From the NCBI RefSeq assembly GCF_000264375.1, contig NZ_AJXW01000003.1:62001-126000 (forward strand): DNA of 64,000 nt, given 5' to 3'. Shown one piece after another: positions 30,223-39,729 of this stretch. Every line of letters begins with the position of its first letter. Within the stretch, counting starts at the first letter, position 1. The stretch is from Rhodanobacter thiooxydans LCS2 (GTDB lineage: Bacteria; Pseudomonadota; Gammaproteobacteria; Xanthomonadales; Rhodanobacteraceae). The notes beneath the pieces were generated by a model that was given only the letters and a program-made list of their open reading frames with translations, was not told where the DNA came from and did not search any database. Position numbers and translations under genes: made by a program.

Positions 30223-32460
30223 TCAGCCACTGGTCTCGATCCGTTCGACGCGGCGCAGGCCGCGCGGCAGCAGGCCGCCGCGGGTGGCGCGGGTGCCGCC
30301 GTATTCGACCAGGTCGGCCCACTTCAGGGTGAGCTTGCGCGCGCCGGCGTACATGGTGACCTCGCCCTTGCCCTCGCTGACCACCGCCACGCCAGCCACG
30401 CGCTCGCCTTCGGCCAGCTGCTTCTTCGGAATCTCGATCAGCTTGTTGCCCTTGCCCTTGTCCAGTTCCGGCAGCTCGGCCACCGAGAACATCAGCAGGT
30501 GGCCCTCGGTGGTGACCACCACGATGCGGTCGCGTGCCGGGTCGGCGCTGGCCTGCGGCGCCAGCACCTTCGCGCCGTCGCTGAGCGAGATGATCTGCTT
30601 GCCGGCCTTGTTGCGGCCGGTGAGCGCTTCGAAGCGGGTGACGAAGCCGTAGCCGAAGTCGGTGGCGAGGATCAGCCGGGTGTCGTTGTCGCCGGCGATC
30701 AGCGCGTCGAAGCTGGCGCCCGCGGCCGGGCTGAAGCGGCCGGTCAGCGGCTCGCCGTTGCCGCGCGCCGAGGGCAGGGTGTGCGCCAGCGTGGAGTAGG
30801 CGCGTCCGGTGGAGTCGATGAACGCCACCTGCTGGGTGGTGCGCGCCTTCACCGCGGCGAGCGGGCCGTCGCCCTCGCGGTAGTTGAGGCCTTCGGCATC
30901 CACATCGTGGCCCTTCGCGGCGCGCGCCCAGCCCTTCTGCGAGAGCACCACGGTGACCGGCTCGCTGGCCACCAGCGCACTCTCGTCCAGCGCCTGGGCG
31001 GCCTCGCGCTCGACCAGCGGCGATCGGCGGGCGTCGCCGAATTTCTCGGCATCCGCGCGCAGCTCGTCCTTGATCAGGCCTTTCAGCTTGGTCGGCGATT
31101 TCAGCAGTACGTTGATGCGCGCGCGCTCCTCTTCGAGCTGGTCGCGCTCGGCGTTGATCTTCATCTCCTCGAGGCGGGCCAGCTGGCGCAGGCGGGTCTC
31201 CAGGATGTAGTCGGTCTGCTCCTCGCTGAGCTTGAAGCGCGCCATCAGCACCGGCTTGGGCTCGTCCTCGCTGCGCACGATGCGGATCACTTCATCGAGG
31301 TTGAGGTAGGCGATGCGCAGGCCTTCCAGCAGGTGCAGGCGGCGCTCGACCTTGGCCAGGCGATGGTTGAGCCGGCGGGTGACCGTGTTGGTGCGGAACG
31401 CCAGCCATTCGGTGAGGATCTTCTTCAGGTCCTTCACCTGCGGCCGGCCGTCCAGGCCGATCATGTTGAGGTTGATGCGGAAGCTCTTTTCCAGGTCCGT
31501 GGTGGCGAACAGGTGCTGCATGGTCTCGTCGGCGTCCACGCGGTTCGAGCGCGGCACGATCACCAGGCGGGTTGGGTTCTCGTGGTCGGACTCGTCGCGC
31601 AGGTCCTCGATCATCGGCAGCTTCTTCGCGCGCATCTGCGCGGCGATCTGTTCGAGGATCTTCGACGGGCTGACCTGGTGCGGCAGCGCGGTGATCACGA
31701 TGTTGCCTTCCTCGCGCCGGTACACCGCGCGGGCGCGCACCGAGCCGCCGCCGGTCTGGTACATCATCAGCAGGTCGGCGCGCGGGGTGATGATCTCCGC
31801 CTCGGTCGGGTAGTCCGGCCCGCGCACGTGCTCGCACAGCTGGGCGACCGTGGCGTCCGGCTCGTCCAGCAGGCGGATGCACGCGCTGGCCAGTTCGCGC
31901 AGGTTGTGCGGCGGGATGTCGGTGGCCATGCCCACGGCGATGCCCATCGAACCGTTCAGCAGCACGTGCGGCACGCGCGCAGGCAGCCAGCTCGGTTCCT
32001 CCAGCGTGCCGTCGAAGTTCGGCACCCAGTCCACCGTGCCCTGGCCCAGCTCGCCCAGCAGGGCTTCGGCGATCGGGCTGAGCTTGCTCTCGGTGTAGCG
32101 CATCGCCGCGAAGCTCTTCGGGTCGTCCGGCGAGCCGAAGTTGCCCTGGCCGTCGACCAGCGGGTAGCGGTAGGAGAACGGCTGCGCCATCAGCACCATC
32201 GCCTCGTAGCACGAGGAATCGCCGTGCGGATGGAACTTGCCGATCACGTCGCCGATGGTGCGCGCCGACTTCTTCGGCTTCGCGGTGGCGGCCAGCCCCA
32301 GCTCGCTCATCGCGTAGATGATGCGCCGCTGCACCGGTTTCAGGCCGTCGCCCACGAACGGCAGCGCGCGGTCCAGCACCACGTACATCGAGTAGTCGAG
32401 GTAGGCCCGCTCGGCGTATTCCTTCAGCGGGATCTGTTCGTAATTGGCTTGCGGGTTCAT
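30223..32460 (-). CDS. parC: DNA topoisomerase IV subunit A (ParC)
   Basis: 745-aa type IIA topoisomerase subunit that cuts and rejoins DNA to unlink daughter chromosomes. The catalytic Tyr is Tyr122 ([13 protein letters not shown]). The quinolone-determining region [16 protein letters not shown] keeps Ser82 and Glu86, equivalent to E. coli Ser80 and Glu84, so it looks wild type. The C-terminal part has about five beta-pinwheel blades (e.g. [20 protein letters not shown]). The length and the short ParC-style C-terminus separate it from GyrA. parE is not in the window. Confidence 0.96.
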   Translation of the reverse strand: MNPQANYEQIPLKEYAERAYLDYSMYVVLDRALPFVGDGLKPVQRRIIYAMSELGLAATAKPKKSARTIGDVIGKFHPHGDSSCYEAMVLMAQPFSYRYPLVDGQGNFGSPDDPKSFAAMRYTESKLSPIAEALLGELGQGTVDWVPNFDGTLEEPSWLPARVPHVLLNGSMGIAVGMATDIPPHNLRELASACIRLLDEPDATVAQLCEHVRGPDYPTEAEIITPRADLLMMYQTGGGSVRARAVYRREEGNIVITALPHQVSPSKILEQIAAQMRAKKLPMIEDLRDESDHENPTRLVIVPRSNRVDADETMQHLFATTDLEKSFRINLNMIGLDGRPQVKDLKKILTEWLAFRTNTVTRRLNHRLAKVERRLHLLEGLRIAYLNLDEVIRIVRSEDEPKPVLMARFKLSEEQTDYILETRLRQLARLEEMKINAERDQLEEERARINVLLKSPTKLKGLIKDELRADAEKFGDARRSPLVEREAAQALDESALVASEPVTVVLSQKGWARAAKGHDVDAEGLNYREGDGPLAAVKARTTQQVAFIDSTGRAYSTLAHTLPSARGNGEPLTGRFSPAAGASFDALIAGDNDTRLILATDFGYGFVTRFEALTGRNKAGKQIISLSDGAKVLAPQASADPARDRIVVVTTEGHLLMFSVAELPELDKGKGNKLIEIPKKQLAEGERVAGVAVVSEGKGEVTMYAGARKLTLKWADLVEYGGTRATRGGLLPRGLRRVERIETSG

Positions 32461-32557
32461 GGATTACATCTTGGAAAGGGGCGCACGCGGCGGGATAACC
32501 GGTCGATGGTGCCAGAAAGCGGCGGGCTCTTGTAGGCGCGGTTTCGCCCGCGATCTG

Positions 32558-33028
32558 CTATGGCACGCTGGCCGGCAGCGGCGGCGCGCGCAGCGGCACC
32601 GGGGTGGATTGCACGATCGAGGTGGTGGTCTGGCCGTAGCGCAGGAAGCGGTCGAGGATCAGGTCCAGGTGCTCCAGCGCGTCCAGGTGCACCTTGATGA
32701 TGAAGCAGTCCTCGCCGGTGACGCGGTGGCACTCGACCACCTGCGGGATCTTCTGCGCGAGTTCGGCGATTTTCGGCAGTTGCCCCGGCACCGGGCGCAC
32801 GCGCACGTAGGCGGTGACCGGCCAGCCCAGCGCCCTGGGGTCGAGGTCGAGCCGATAGCCGCGGATCACCCCGCTTTCCTCCAGCCGGTTCAGGCGTTCC
32901 TTCACCGCCGGCGCCGACATGCCGACGCGGCTGGCAAGCCGGGTGACGGGCTGGCGCGGGTCTTCCTGCAGCGCCTGCAGCAGGGCGATGTTACGGGGGT
33001 CGGACAGCAAACTGGAAATCTGAGGCAT
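32558..33028 (-). CDS. Lrp/AsnC-family transcriptional regulator
   Basis: 156 aa. The N-terminal winged HTH is visible (NIALLQALQEDPRQPVTRLA, then RVGMSAPAVKERLNRLEESG), linked to a RAM ligand-binding domain (VTAYVRVRPVPGQLPKIAEL, VVECHRVTGEDCFIIKVHLD). Such proteins sense amino acids as octamers. It is transcribed divergently from an EamA/RhtA-type exporter with a 94-bp shared intergenic region, the classic layout for a regulator controlling an amino-acid exporter. Confidence 0.92.
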   Translation of the reverse strand: MPQISSLLSDPRNIALLQALQEDPRQPVTRLASRVGMSAPAVKERLNRLEESGVIRGYRLDLDPRALGWPVTAYVRVRPVPGQLPKIAELAQKIPQVVECHRVTGEDCFIIKVHLDALEHLDLILDRFLRYGQTTTSIVQSTPVPLRAPPLPASVP

Positions 33029-33122
33029 GGGATGTCACCGGGCTTTCAAGTCAGGAAATATTGGTCGTTGATTCCTTCTTTTCGGGATGGATCATGCGCC
33101 GATCGTTTGCAAAAGTGGCTGC

Positions 33123-34019
33123 ATGAACCATGCATCCGATTCCGCCACGCTCGAGCCGCGGTCGCTATCCCTTGCCGCTGGCAAACGGGTGCCGCCCTCG
33201 CTGTACTTCATGGTCAGCGCGGTCTTCCATTACCTGGGGCCCGCGTTTGCGGTGCTGCTGTTCGCCCACGTCGCGCCGCTGGGCGTGGCCTGGCTGCGGA
33301 TCGCCAGCGCAGCGCTGATCTTCGCGCTGTGGCGACGGCCCTGGCGCTATTTCACACAGCAGAGCGCCGCGGTGCGCTGGAACAGCGTGGCGCTGGGCGC
33401 GGTGCTGGGCGGCATGAACGTCTGCTTCTACCTGGCGATCGACCGGTTGCCGCTGGCCACGGTGGGCGCGATCGAGTTCCTCGGCCCGATCGCGCTGGCC
33501 TTGGCCGGCCTGCACAGCCGCCGCAACGTGGTGGCGCTCGCCGTGGCGGCGGCCGGCGTGACCATGCTGACCCACGCGCGTTTCGCCGGTACGGCCACCG
33601 GCTTTGCTTTCGCGTTCGCGAACTGCGCGCTGTTCATGCTGTACATCGTGCTCAGCCATCGCATTGCCGGGGACGGCGGCGGCCATGGCATCGACCGGCT
33701 GGCCGCGGCGATGCTGGTGGCGCTGCTGGTTGTGATGCCGCTGGGCTGGCGCGAGGCGGCGGTGGCCTTCACCCATCCCGGCCTGCTGGCCGCAGGCATC
33801 GGCGTGGGCGTGTCGTCGTCGGTGATCCCGTACGTGTGCGACCAGTTGGCGATGGCGCGGTTGCCGCGCGCCACATTCGCGCTGATGCTGGCGCTGCTGC
33901 CGGCCACCGCCTGCGTGATCGGCATCGTGGTGCTGCACCAGTGGCCGGGCCCGGCCGAGCTGGCCGGCATCGCCCTGGTCATCGCGGGCATCAACCTGCA
34001 CCGGGCGGCGCCGCGCTGA
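33123..34019 (+). CDS. EamA-family exporter, RhtA-like
   Basis: 298-aa inner-membrane drug/metabolite transporter with ten predicted helices in two EamA repeats; examples are LYFMVSAVFHYLGPAFAVLL, ATVGAIEFLGPIALALAGL, and FALMLALLPATACVIGIVVL. RhtA-type members export threonine, homoserine or other amino acids. The divergent Lrp regulator supports an amino-acid export role; substrate unproven. ATG 33123 (MNHASDSATLEPRS) is preferred to an in-frame ATG at 33087, which lies deep in the shared promoter region. Confidence 0.88.
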   Translation: MNHASDSATLEPRSLSLAAGKRVPPSLYFMVSAVFHYLGPAFAVLLFAHVAPLGVAWLRIASAALIFALWRRPWRYFTQQSAAVRWNSVALGAVLGGMNVCFYLAIDRLPLATVGAIEFLGPIALALAGLHSRRNVVALAVAAAGVTMLTHARFAGTATGFAFAFANCALFMLYIVLSHRIAGDGGGHGIDRLAAAMLVALLVVMPLGWREAAVAFTHPGLLAAGIGVGVSSSVIPYVCDQLAMARLPRATFALMLALLPATACVIGIVVLHQWPGPAELAGIALVIAGINLHRAAPR

Positions 34020-34055
34020 ACCTGCATCGACATCCGAACCCTGAAGGAGAACAGC

Positions 34056-35042
34056 ATGGACTACATCAATCTCGGCCAATCCGGCCTCAAGGTCTCGCGC
34101 ATCTGCCTGGGCTGCATGAGCTATTCGGCAATGCCCACCGAGGCGCGGCCATGGACGCTGGACGAGGAGCACAGCCGGCCGTTCATCCGGCGCGCGCTGG
34201 AACTGGGCATCAACTATTTCGACACGGCGAACATGTACTCGGGTGGCGGCAGCGAGCAGGTGCTGGGGCGCGCGTTGCATGATTTCGCCCGGCGCGAGGA
34301 GGTCGTCATTGCGACCAAGGTGTTCTACCCGATGCGCGCCGACGCGAACGGCGGCGGCCTGTCGCGCAAGGCGATCATGACCGAGATCGACGCCAGCCTG
34401 CGCCGCCTCGGCACCGACTACGTCGATCTCTACCAGATCCATCGCTGGGACGCGGCCACGCCGATCGAGGAAACGCTGGAGGCGCTGCACGACGTGGTGA
34501 AGGCGGGCAAGGCGCGTTACCTGGGCGCCTCGTCGATGTCGGCGTGGCAGTTCGCCCAGGCGCTGTACACCGCCGACCTGCGCGGCTGGACGCGCTTCGT
34601 GTCGATGCAGCCGCACTACAACCTGCTGTATCGCGAGGAGGAGCGCGAGATGCTGGCGTTGTGCGCCGACCAGGGTATCGGCGTGGTGCCGTGGAGCCCG
34701 CTGGCGCGCGGCCGCCTGGCGCGGGCGTGGGAGGACAAACCCAGCACGGTGCGCGGCGGCTCCGATCCGTGGGGCGATGGCGTGTACGCCGCGAGCAAGG
34801 CGGCGGACAAGGCCGTGGTGGACCGCGTCGGCGAGGTCGCCGCGCGGCTCGGCGTGCCGCGCGCGCAGGTGGCGCTGGCGTGGCTGCTGCACCAGCCGGT
34901 GGTGACGGCGCCGATCGTGGGCGCGACCCGGCCGCACCACCTGGAAGAGGCGGTGGCGGCGTTGGCGGTCAGGCTGCCGGCAGCGGAGATCGCGGCGCTC
35001 GAAGCGCCGTACCTGCCGCATGCTGTCGCCGGCATCGACTGA
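34056..35042 (+). CDS. Aldo/keto reductase
   Basis: 328-aa TIM-barrel NADPH-dependent oxidoreductase. Tetrad residues are in view: YFDTANMYSGGGSEQVLG (Asp and Tyr), VIATKVF (Lys) and LYQIHRWD (His). The NADPH-binding end is GVPRAQVALAWLLHQPVV and GATRPHHLEEAV. The layout is like the YajO/YghZ-type AKR group. A clear GAAGGAGA ribosome site precedes the ATG. It lies 36 bp after the exporter and may be co-transcribed. Its stop codon (35040-35042) directly abuts the convergent stop of the next gene. Confidence 0.93.
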   Translation: MDYINLGQSGLKVSRICLGCMSYSAMPTEARPWTLDEEHSRPFIRRALELGINYFDTANMYSGGGSEQVLGRALHDFARREEVVIATKVFYPMRADANGGGLSRKAIMTEIDASLRRLGTDYVDLYQIHRWDAATPIEETLEALHDVVKAGKARYLGASSMSAWQFAQALYTADLRGWTRFVSMQPHYNLLYREEEREMLALCADQGIGVVPWSPLARGRLARAWEDKPSTVRGGSDPWGDGVYAASKAADKAVVDRVGEVAARLGVPRAQVALAWLLHQPVVTAPIVGATRPHHLEEAVAALAVRLPAAEIAALEAPYLPHAVAGID

Positions 35043-35918
35043 TCAGGGCAGGCGTTCGACCGGCACGCCCAACTGCCGCAGCTGTACCTGCACGCTGTCC
35101 GGCCCGGCCAGGTGGGCGGCGCCGACCGCGATGAAGGTGGTGCCCGGCTGCTGCAGCATGGTGGCGATCTTTGTCGCCCAGGCCTCGTTGCGTTGCACGA
35201 GCAGCAGCTGGTAGAGCTTCGGTTCGTGCTGGCGCATGTCGTCGTTGCCGATGCGGGCGATGGTGTCCACGTCGCCGGCCTTCCAGGCGTCGATCAGTTC
35301 GGTGAACAGGATCGAACCCATGTCAGCATCGCGCATGGTCGAGCGCAGCAACGCCAGTTCGACGGGGCGCGGCATGTCGGCGAGAAAGCGGATCTGCCGC
35401 TCGGCGGTTTCCAGCCCCAGCACCGGCTTGCCGGCCGCGCTCATCTGCGCCTTCAACTGCTTGTCCACGCCGTGCTCGGGGTCGAGCCCGGCCTTTTGCA
35501 GCGGCGTCACCGCCAGCGTCAGCGCGGCCAGCCACGGACGCATCACGTTCAGCGTCTGCATGCCGCCGGGCACGCCGAGCTTGTTCGCCAGCAGGTCAAG
35601 TCGGTGCGCCTCCGCCGGGCTGAGCTGGCTGGAGAGGGGGTGCGCCACGTCCATCCCGTAGCGCAATACCAGCGCCGCCATGTTCGCCGGGTCGTCATCG
35701 GTCAGCTCGATGTACAGCGTCTGGCTGTCCGCCAGCGCCTGCTCCAGCGCGGCGTCGTGCCAGCCGGCGTCGCGCGGCATCAGGTGCACGGTGCCGAACA
35801 GGTAGATGGTGGTATCGGCATCCTTCACCACCCACAAGGCCGGTTTCGCCAGCACCGAAGTGCAGGCGAACAGCAGGGCGAGGCTGGCGAGCAGGCGCAG
35901 GGTGAGCGTGGTCTTCAT
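35043..35918 (-). CDS. TraB/GumN family protein, secreted
   Basis: 291 aa. Sec signal LTLRLLASLALLFACTSVLA with cleavage before KPALW, then the family start VVKDADTTIYLFGTVHLMPR, a Glu/Asp-containing ELTDDDPANMAALV helix region, and the C-terminal GTTFIAVGAAHLAGPDSVQV. TraB/GumN proteins have an EreA-like or haem-free hydrolase fold, with metalloprotease activity claimed for some members. The substrate is unknown. ATG 35918 starts at the signal peptide. Confidence 0.87.
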   Translation of the reverse strand: MKTTLTLRLLASLALLFACTSVLAKPALWVVKDADTTIYLFGTVHLMPRDAGWHDAALEQALADSQTLYIELTDDDPANMAALVLRYGMDVAHPLSSQLSPAEAHRLDLLANKLGVPGGMQTLNVMRPWLAALTLAVTPLQKAGLDPEHGVDKQLKAQMSAAGKPVLGLETAERQIRFLADMPRPVELALLRSTMRDADMGSILFTELIDAWKAGDVDTIARIGNDDMRQHEPKLYQLLLVQRNEAWATKIATMLQQPGTTFIAVGAAHLAGPDSVQVQLRQLGVPVERLP

Positions 35919-36158
35919 GCCGGGAGTGTCGCGGCTGGCCGCGGCCGGTTCAATCCCGGCGAGATGACCATGGCGTGGGCCGTTGGCCTGTGGAACCGCG
36001 AGGTCGGGATGGCGCGGGTGCCGGCCGGCAAGACTCCCGCATGCCATGGCCGTGGCCATCCGCGTCGCCGTTGGCGCGAAAAGCATTGCGGGCATCTGCC
36101 GGGAGAGCTGGACCGGGCCGTCGTGGACGTGCGCCGGATGAGGCTGCCGGGGTGCGTG

Positions 36159-36566
36159 CTACAGGCCAAGCAGCAGCCAGGTCCAGTAGAGGCCGATGCC
36201 CATCTGCACGGCGAAGGCGGTGAAGCGGGCATTGACGGCGATGATGCTGGTCGAGGCCAGATGGATGCCGGACTGGACGATCCGGGCGCCCAGCAGCCAG
36301 GGCGCAAGCGTATCCGTGACTTCCGCCCGGCCCAACACGATGGCGACCAGCAGCAGGCCGCCGAAGACCGGCAGGCTCTCGACGCAGTTTGCGTGTGCGC
36401 GGGCAAGCCGCTGCATGAACGGCGAAAGATTCGAGTTGTCGGGTTTGAACTCGTTCGAACGGACGTGGCCCGTGACAACGAGGTAGCCGCGCAGCGCCTC
36501 CATGACGGTCAGCAGGAGCAGCGTCCAGGCAAGGAACAGGGTGAGTACCAGGGCCGAGGTGGTCAT
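36159..36566 (-). CDS. MAPEG-family membrane protein
   Basis: 135 aa with four helices: VLTLFLAWTLLLLTVMEALR, ARAHANCVESLPVFGGLLLV, WLLGARIVQSGIHLAS, and FAVQMGIGLYWTWLLLGL. The RAHANCVESLP motif is the MAPEG signature (Arg/His/Asn/Glu around the glutathione site). Bacterial members are glutathione-dependent or orphan. No functional partner is adjacent; the 240 bp between it and the TraB/GumN gene hold no other credible gene. Confidence 0.88.
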   Translation of the reverse strand: MTTSALVLTLFLAWTLLLLTVMEALRGYLVVTGHVRSNEFKPDNSNLSPFMQRLARAHANCVESLPVFGGLLLVAIVLGRAEVTDTLAPWLLGARIVQSGIHLASTSIIAVNARFTAFAVQMGIGLYWTWLLLGL

Positions 36567-36682
36567 GTTCGGTCTGCGATTCGCGTGTGGTGATGTTTCG
36601 GGGGTGCAGGTGATTGAATCAAATTGATCACTTGCCTCTACTTTGCTCGAAGCTCCGACTTGATTTCCTCCGTTCCGTTATT

Positions 36683-36865
36683 TCAGCAGCGCCCGGCAAA
36701 CCATGCCACCCAGTAACGCAGGGCGTTGGCGTAGCTTCACGCGGTATTGGCCGACGCGGCTTCTGCCAGGATGTCGTGCACGGCTGTCGCCGCGCTGGCG
36801 TCCAGCATGGCCGGATCCAGCATGGGAAGGGCATCGGCGGGCGGCAACAGATCGTGTGACGTCAT
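36683..36865 (-). pseudogene. Tyrosine recombinase (integrase) N-terminal fragment with stop codons
   Basis: From the ATG at 36865 the frame reads MTSHDLLPPADALPMLDPAM ... TAVHDILAEAASANTA, then a TGA, then SYANALRYWVAWFAGRC and a second TGA. This is the N-terminal core-binding (SAM-like) domain pattern of site-specific recombinases, normally SxNTxRSYxxALRxWxxW; the Arg codon is replaced by the stop. The catalytic domain is absent. It is a remnant of a mobile element next to a horizontally acquired-looking reductase gene. Confidence 0.6.
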
Positions 36866-37011
36866 ACATCGATCATCTTGGCGCCCTGACCACCGCGTCG
36901 GTCCACGAAGCGGATGCCTCGCCCGAGGTGGCCGGGTGTACGCGCCGCAGCGGGCCATGCCGTTCCCGCAGCGGCGACCCGCCCCCGCGCGAGCGCGTCG
37001 TTGCGTCGGAG

Positions 37012-38367
37012 CTACACCATCGAACTGATGTCGGAGGCGAAGCTCGGGTACGCAAAGATGGTGGCCTTGATCTGCTTCGCGGTCAGGCCCGCGCCCATCG
37101 CCATCGCGAACAGGTTGATTTGTTCCTCGGCACCGGGCCCCATCACATGCGCGCCCAGGATCAGGCCCGTCCCGTGCTCGACGAGCGTCTTGAAAGCGCT
37201 TCTGCGTGCCCCGACGCGCAGCGAGGAATACCAGCCACTGGTTTTCTCGAATTTGACGTCGAACTGGAGGCCGCGCTCGCGCGCCTCGGCTTCGGACAGT
37301 CCGACGGCGGCCACCGGCGGCAACGTGAACACGACACTCGGGATCGGCGGGTATTGGATCGCGTGCTCGTCCTTGCCGGCCAGGAGGTTCTTGCCCGCAA
37401 TGCGTGCCTCGTAAACCGAAACCGGCGTGAGGTTCGGACCGCTATCGGCGCAATCGCCGGCGGCGAAAATCGCGGGATTGGTGGTTCGCATGTAGGGACT
37501 CACCGTGATGCCGCGCCGACCGCTTTCGACGCTCGCCGCCGCCAGATTCAGGTGCTCGATGTTCGGCACCCGGCCGCCGCCATGCACGACACGCCCGCAG
37601 GTGAGGGTCCTGACGCCAGAGGGCGTTTCATAGGTCACGGTATATGCCTCGCCGGTCTGCTCGATCTTCCGGACCTTGGCCTGGGTTTGCAGATGGATGC
37701 CCAACTCGGTCGTGGCATCGGCTAGGAGATCGACCAGATCCGGATCGAAATTGCTCAACGGGCGCTCGGCCATCTCCAGCACGGTGACTTCGCTGGCTCC
37801 CGCCCGCCGGGCCACATGGGCGAACTCCATGGCGATGAAGCCGCCGCCGACGAAGACGACCTTCTGCGGCGCCTCCGGCAGCTCAAGAAACCCGGTGCTG
37901 GTGAGCAGCAGGTCTTCGCCGGGGATGTTCAGCGTCATCGGCCGTGCGCCGGTGGCCAAGTGGAAGTGCTTCGCACGCAGCGTGGCGCCGTTGACCTCGA
38001 CCGTATCCGGACCGGTAAAACGCACGTCGCCGTGCAGCGTGGCCACTCCTGCGCGTTGCATTGCCGCCTCGATTCGTGACGGCATGACATCGGTGAAGGT
38101 ACGCTTGAACGCCATCATGGCGGGCCAGTCGATCGACGTGTGGGCGTCGAACCCTTTGCCCTTCATGTTGTGCGCCCATCCCACGCCTTCGGTGACGGCG
38201 ATCAGCATCTTTTTGGGGTCGCACCCGCGCAACGTACAGGTGCCACCATAGGGTAGGCTGTCGATGATGGCGACGTTCCAGCCCGCCGTCGCGACCCTCC
38301 GGGCGACGCCATTGCCACCGGTGCCGGCGCCGATCACGAGCAGGTCATAGTCGTATGCATCGGTCAT
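37012..38367 (-). CDS. Mercuric reductase/dihydrolipoamide dehydrogenase-like flavoprotein disulfide reductase
   Basis: 451 aa. FAD motif LLVIGAGTGGNGVARR, redox-active disulfide GGTCTLRGCDPKK (Cys at about 44 and 49), NAD(P)H motif VVFVGGGFIAMEFAHVA, second FAD motif IFAAGDCADSG, and a dimerisation domain. The C-terminal dimer motif HExxE of lipoamide dehydrogenase is replaced by GPGAEEQINLFAMAM, and no MerA-type C-terminal Cys pair or N-terminal HMA domain is seen, so it is neither canonical Lpd nor MerA. Similar proteins are annotated as NAD(P)/FAD-dependent oxidoreductases. It sits between recombinase and possible transposase debris and looks less GC-rich than its neighbours. Confidence 0.82.
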   Translation of the reverse strand: MTDAYDYDLLVIGAGTGGNGVARRVATAGWNVAIIDSLPYGGTCTLRGCDPKKMLIAVTEGVGWAHNMKGKGFDAHTSIDWPAMMAFKRTFTDVMPSRIEAAMQRAGVATLHGDVRFTGPDTVEVNGATLRAKHFHLATGARPMTLNIPGEDLLLTSTGFLELPEAPQKVVFVGGGFIAMEFAHVARRAGASEVTVLEMAERPLSNFDPDLVDLLADATTELGIHLQTQAKVRKIEQTGEAYTVTYETPSGVRTLTCGRVVHGGGRVPNIEHLNLAAASVESGRRGITVSPYMRTTNPAIFAAGDCADSGPNLTPVSVYEARIAGKNLLAGKDEHAIQYPPIPSVVFTLPPVAAVGLSEAEARERGLQFDVKFEKTSGWYSSLRVGARRSAFKTLVEHGTGLILGAHVMGPGAEEQINLFAMAMGAGLTAKQIKATIFAYPSFASDISSMV

Positions 38368-38489
38368 GGCGTTCTGTCCGATCCCGTCTGGTTATCTAGT
38401 CGTAGTCGCCCAACAGAGAGCTCGCGCCGTTTCTGACGCCACGCTTGCAGGGGCGTCTTGTGCCCGGGGCTTTCCGGGCAGATGGTCAT
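38364..38489 (-). pseudogene. Possible IS481/IS3-type transposase C-terminal remnant
   Basis: The frame MTICPESPGHKTPLQAWRQK, then RRELSVGRLRLDNQTGSDRT resembles the end of DDE transposases of the IS481 group (GHKTPLQAL..W...RPELF...YNQxGxDT). Similarity is limited to about 35 residues, no terminal inverted repeats were found, and upstream sequence is out of register. Offered as a tentative relic only. Confidence 0.25.
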
Positions 38490-38585
38490 CGTACATCGCC
38501 ACGCGGCTGCCGTTCGGGCGTGGCAGGAACTGGCCATATAACGTTTCTTCGCCATGCGGGCCGCGCGGGCAACCGCGCGGCCGGC

Positions 38586-39704
38586 TCAGCGCGGCACGCG
38601 ATACCCGCCGGACACCCCGTGCGGGCTAAGCACCAGTTGCCACAGCTGGTCGCGACGGCAGCGGAACACCGCGGCGGAGGCGGCGAGGTAGTAGCGCCAC
38701 ATGCGCCGGAAGCGTTCGTCGTAGCCGGGCGGCAGGCCGGGCCAGGCGGCCTCGATGTTGGCGCGCCAGGCGGTGAGCGTGCGGTCGTAGTCGGCGCCGA
38801 AGTTGTGCCAGTCCTCGACCACGAACAGGTCCTCCAGCGCGGTGGTGAGCTGGCTCGCGGCGGGGATCATCGAGTTGGGGAAGATGTACTTCTCGATCCA
38901 CGGATCGGGCTGCGCCGGCGCGCCATTGCTGCCGATGCAATGCAGCAGCGAGAGGCCGCCGTTCTTCAGGCAGCGGCGCACGGTTTCGAAGTAGGCGCGG
39001 TAGTTCCTGCCGCCGACGTGCTCGAACATGCCGATCGAGTACACCGCGTCGAACTGTTCGTTGACCTCGTGATAGTCCTCGAGGCGGATTTCGATCGGCA
39101 GGCCGGCGCACAGCTCGCGCGCGTAGTCGGCCTGCTGCTGCGACACGGTGATGCCGACGCCCTCCACGCCGTAGCGTTCGGCCGCGTATTTCAGCGCCTC
39201 GCCCCAGCCGCAGCCGATGTCCAGCACGCGCTGGCCGGTCTTCAGCTGCAGCTTGCGGCAAACCAGGTCGAGCTTGGCCGCCTGTGCGTCGTCGAGATTG
39301 TCGGCCTTGGCCCAGTAGCCGCAGGAGTACACCAGGCGCTTGCCCAGCATGGCCTGGAACAGGTCGTTGCCGAGGTCGTAGTGCGCCTTGCCGATCTCGA
39401 ACGCGCGCTCGCCGCGCTGCAGGTTGATGAAGCGCGCCTTGAGGTGGGCGAGCAGGGTGTCGAGCGTGCGCAGCTCCTGGTCCAGTCCGGCGCCGAGCAG
39501 GCGGGTGAACAGCGCGGACAGGTCGTCGGCGTCCCACCAGCCGTCCATGTAGGCCTCGCCCAGGCCCAGCGAGCCGTGCGCGAACACACGCGCGTACAGG
39601 CGCTCGTCGTGCACGCGCAGGTCGGTCGGGGCGCCGCCGTCGATGCGGATGCCAGCCTGTTCGAGCAGTTCGCTGGCGCGGTTCTTCAGATCGTCCTGGC
39701 TCAT
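38586..39704 (-). CDS. cfa: Cyclopropane-fatty-acyl-phospholipid synthase family methyltransferase
   Basis: 372 aa. The SAM-binding motif VLDIGCGWGEALKYAAERYG is complete, preceded by a lipid-binding N-terminal domain (GEAYMDGWWDADDLSALFTR) and followed by GITVSQQQADYARE, YDRIVSIGMFEHVG-like YSIGMFEHVGGRNY, and EDWHNFGADYDRTLTAW. This is the Cfa layout, transferring a methylene group from SAM to unsaturated membrane lipid chains. ATG 39704 (MSQDDLKNRASELLEQAGI) is chosen over an upstream in-frame start in DUF190-proximal sequence. It may be transcribed with the crcB group (25-bp gap to the DUF190 gene). Confidence 0.9.
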   Translation of the reverse strand: MSQDDLKNRASELLEQAGIRIDGGAPTDLRVHDERLYARVFAHGSLGLGEAYMDGWWDADDLSALFTRLLGAGLDQELRTLDTLLAHLKARFINLQRGERAFEIGKAHYDLGNDLFQAMLGKRLVYSCGYWAKADNLDDAQAAKLDLVCRKLQLKTGQRVLDIGCGWGEALKYAAERYGVEGVGITVSQQQADYARELCAGLPIEIRLEDYHEVNEQFDAVYSIGMFEHVGGRNYRAYFETVRRCLKNGGLSLLHCIGSNGAPAQPDPWIEKYIFPNSMIPAASQLTTALEDLFVVEDWHNFGADYDRTLTAWRANIEAAWPGLPPGYDERFRRMWRYYLAASAAVFRCRRDQLWQLVLSPHGVSGGYRVPR

Positions 39705-39729
39705 GCGGGTCCCCGTGGAAGCGTGGCAG

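Noticed and set aside
36610-36630. TGATTGAATCAAATTGATCA upstream of the MAPEG gene as an FNR box
   Set aside because: The half-sites TGAT and ATCA are separated by 3 bases instead of 4, and the alternatives give no TTGAT-N4-ATCAA match.
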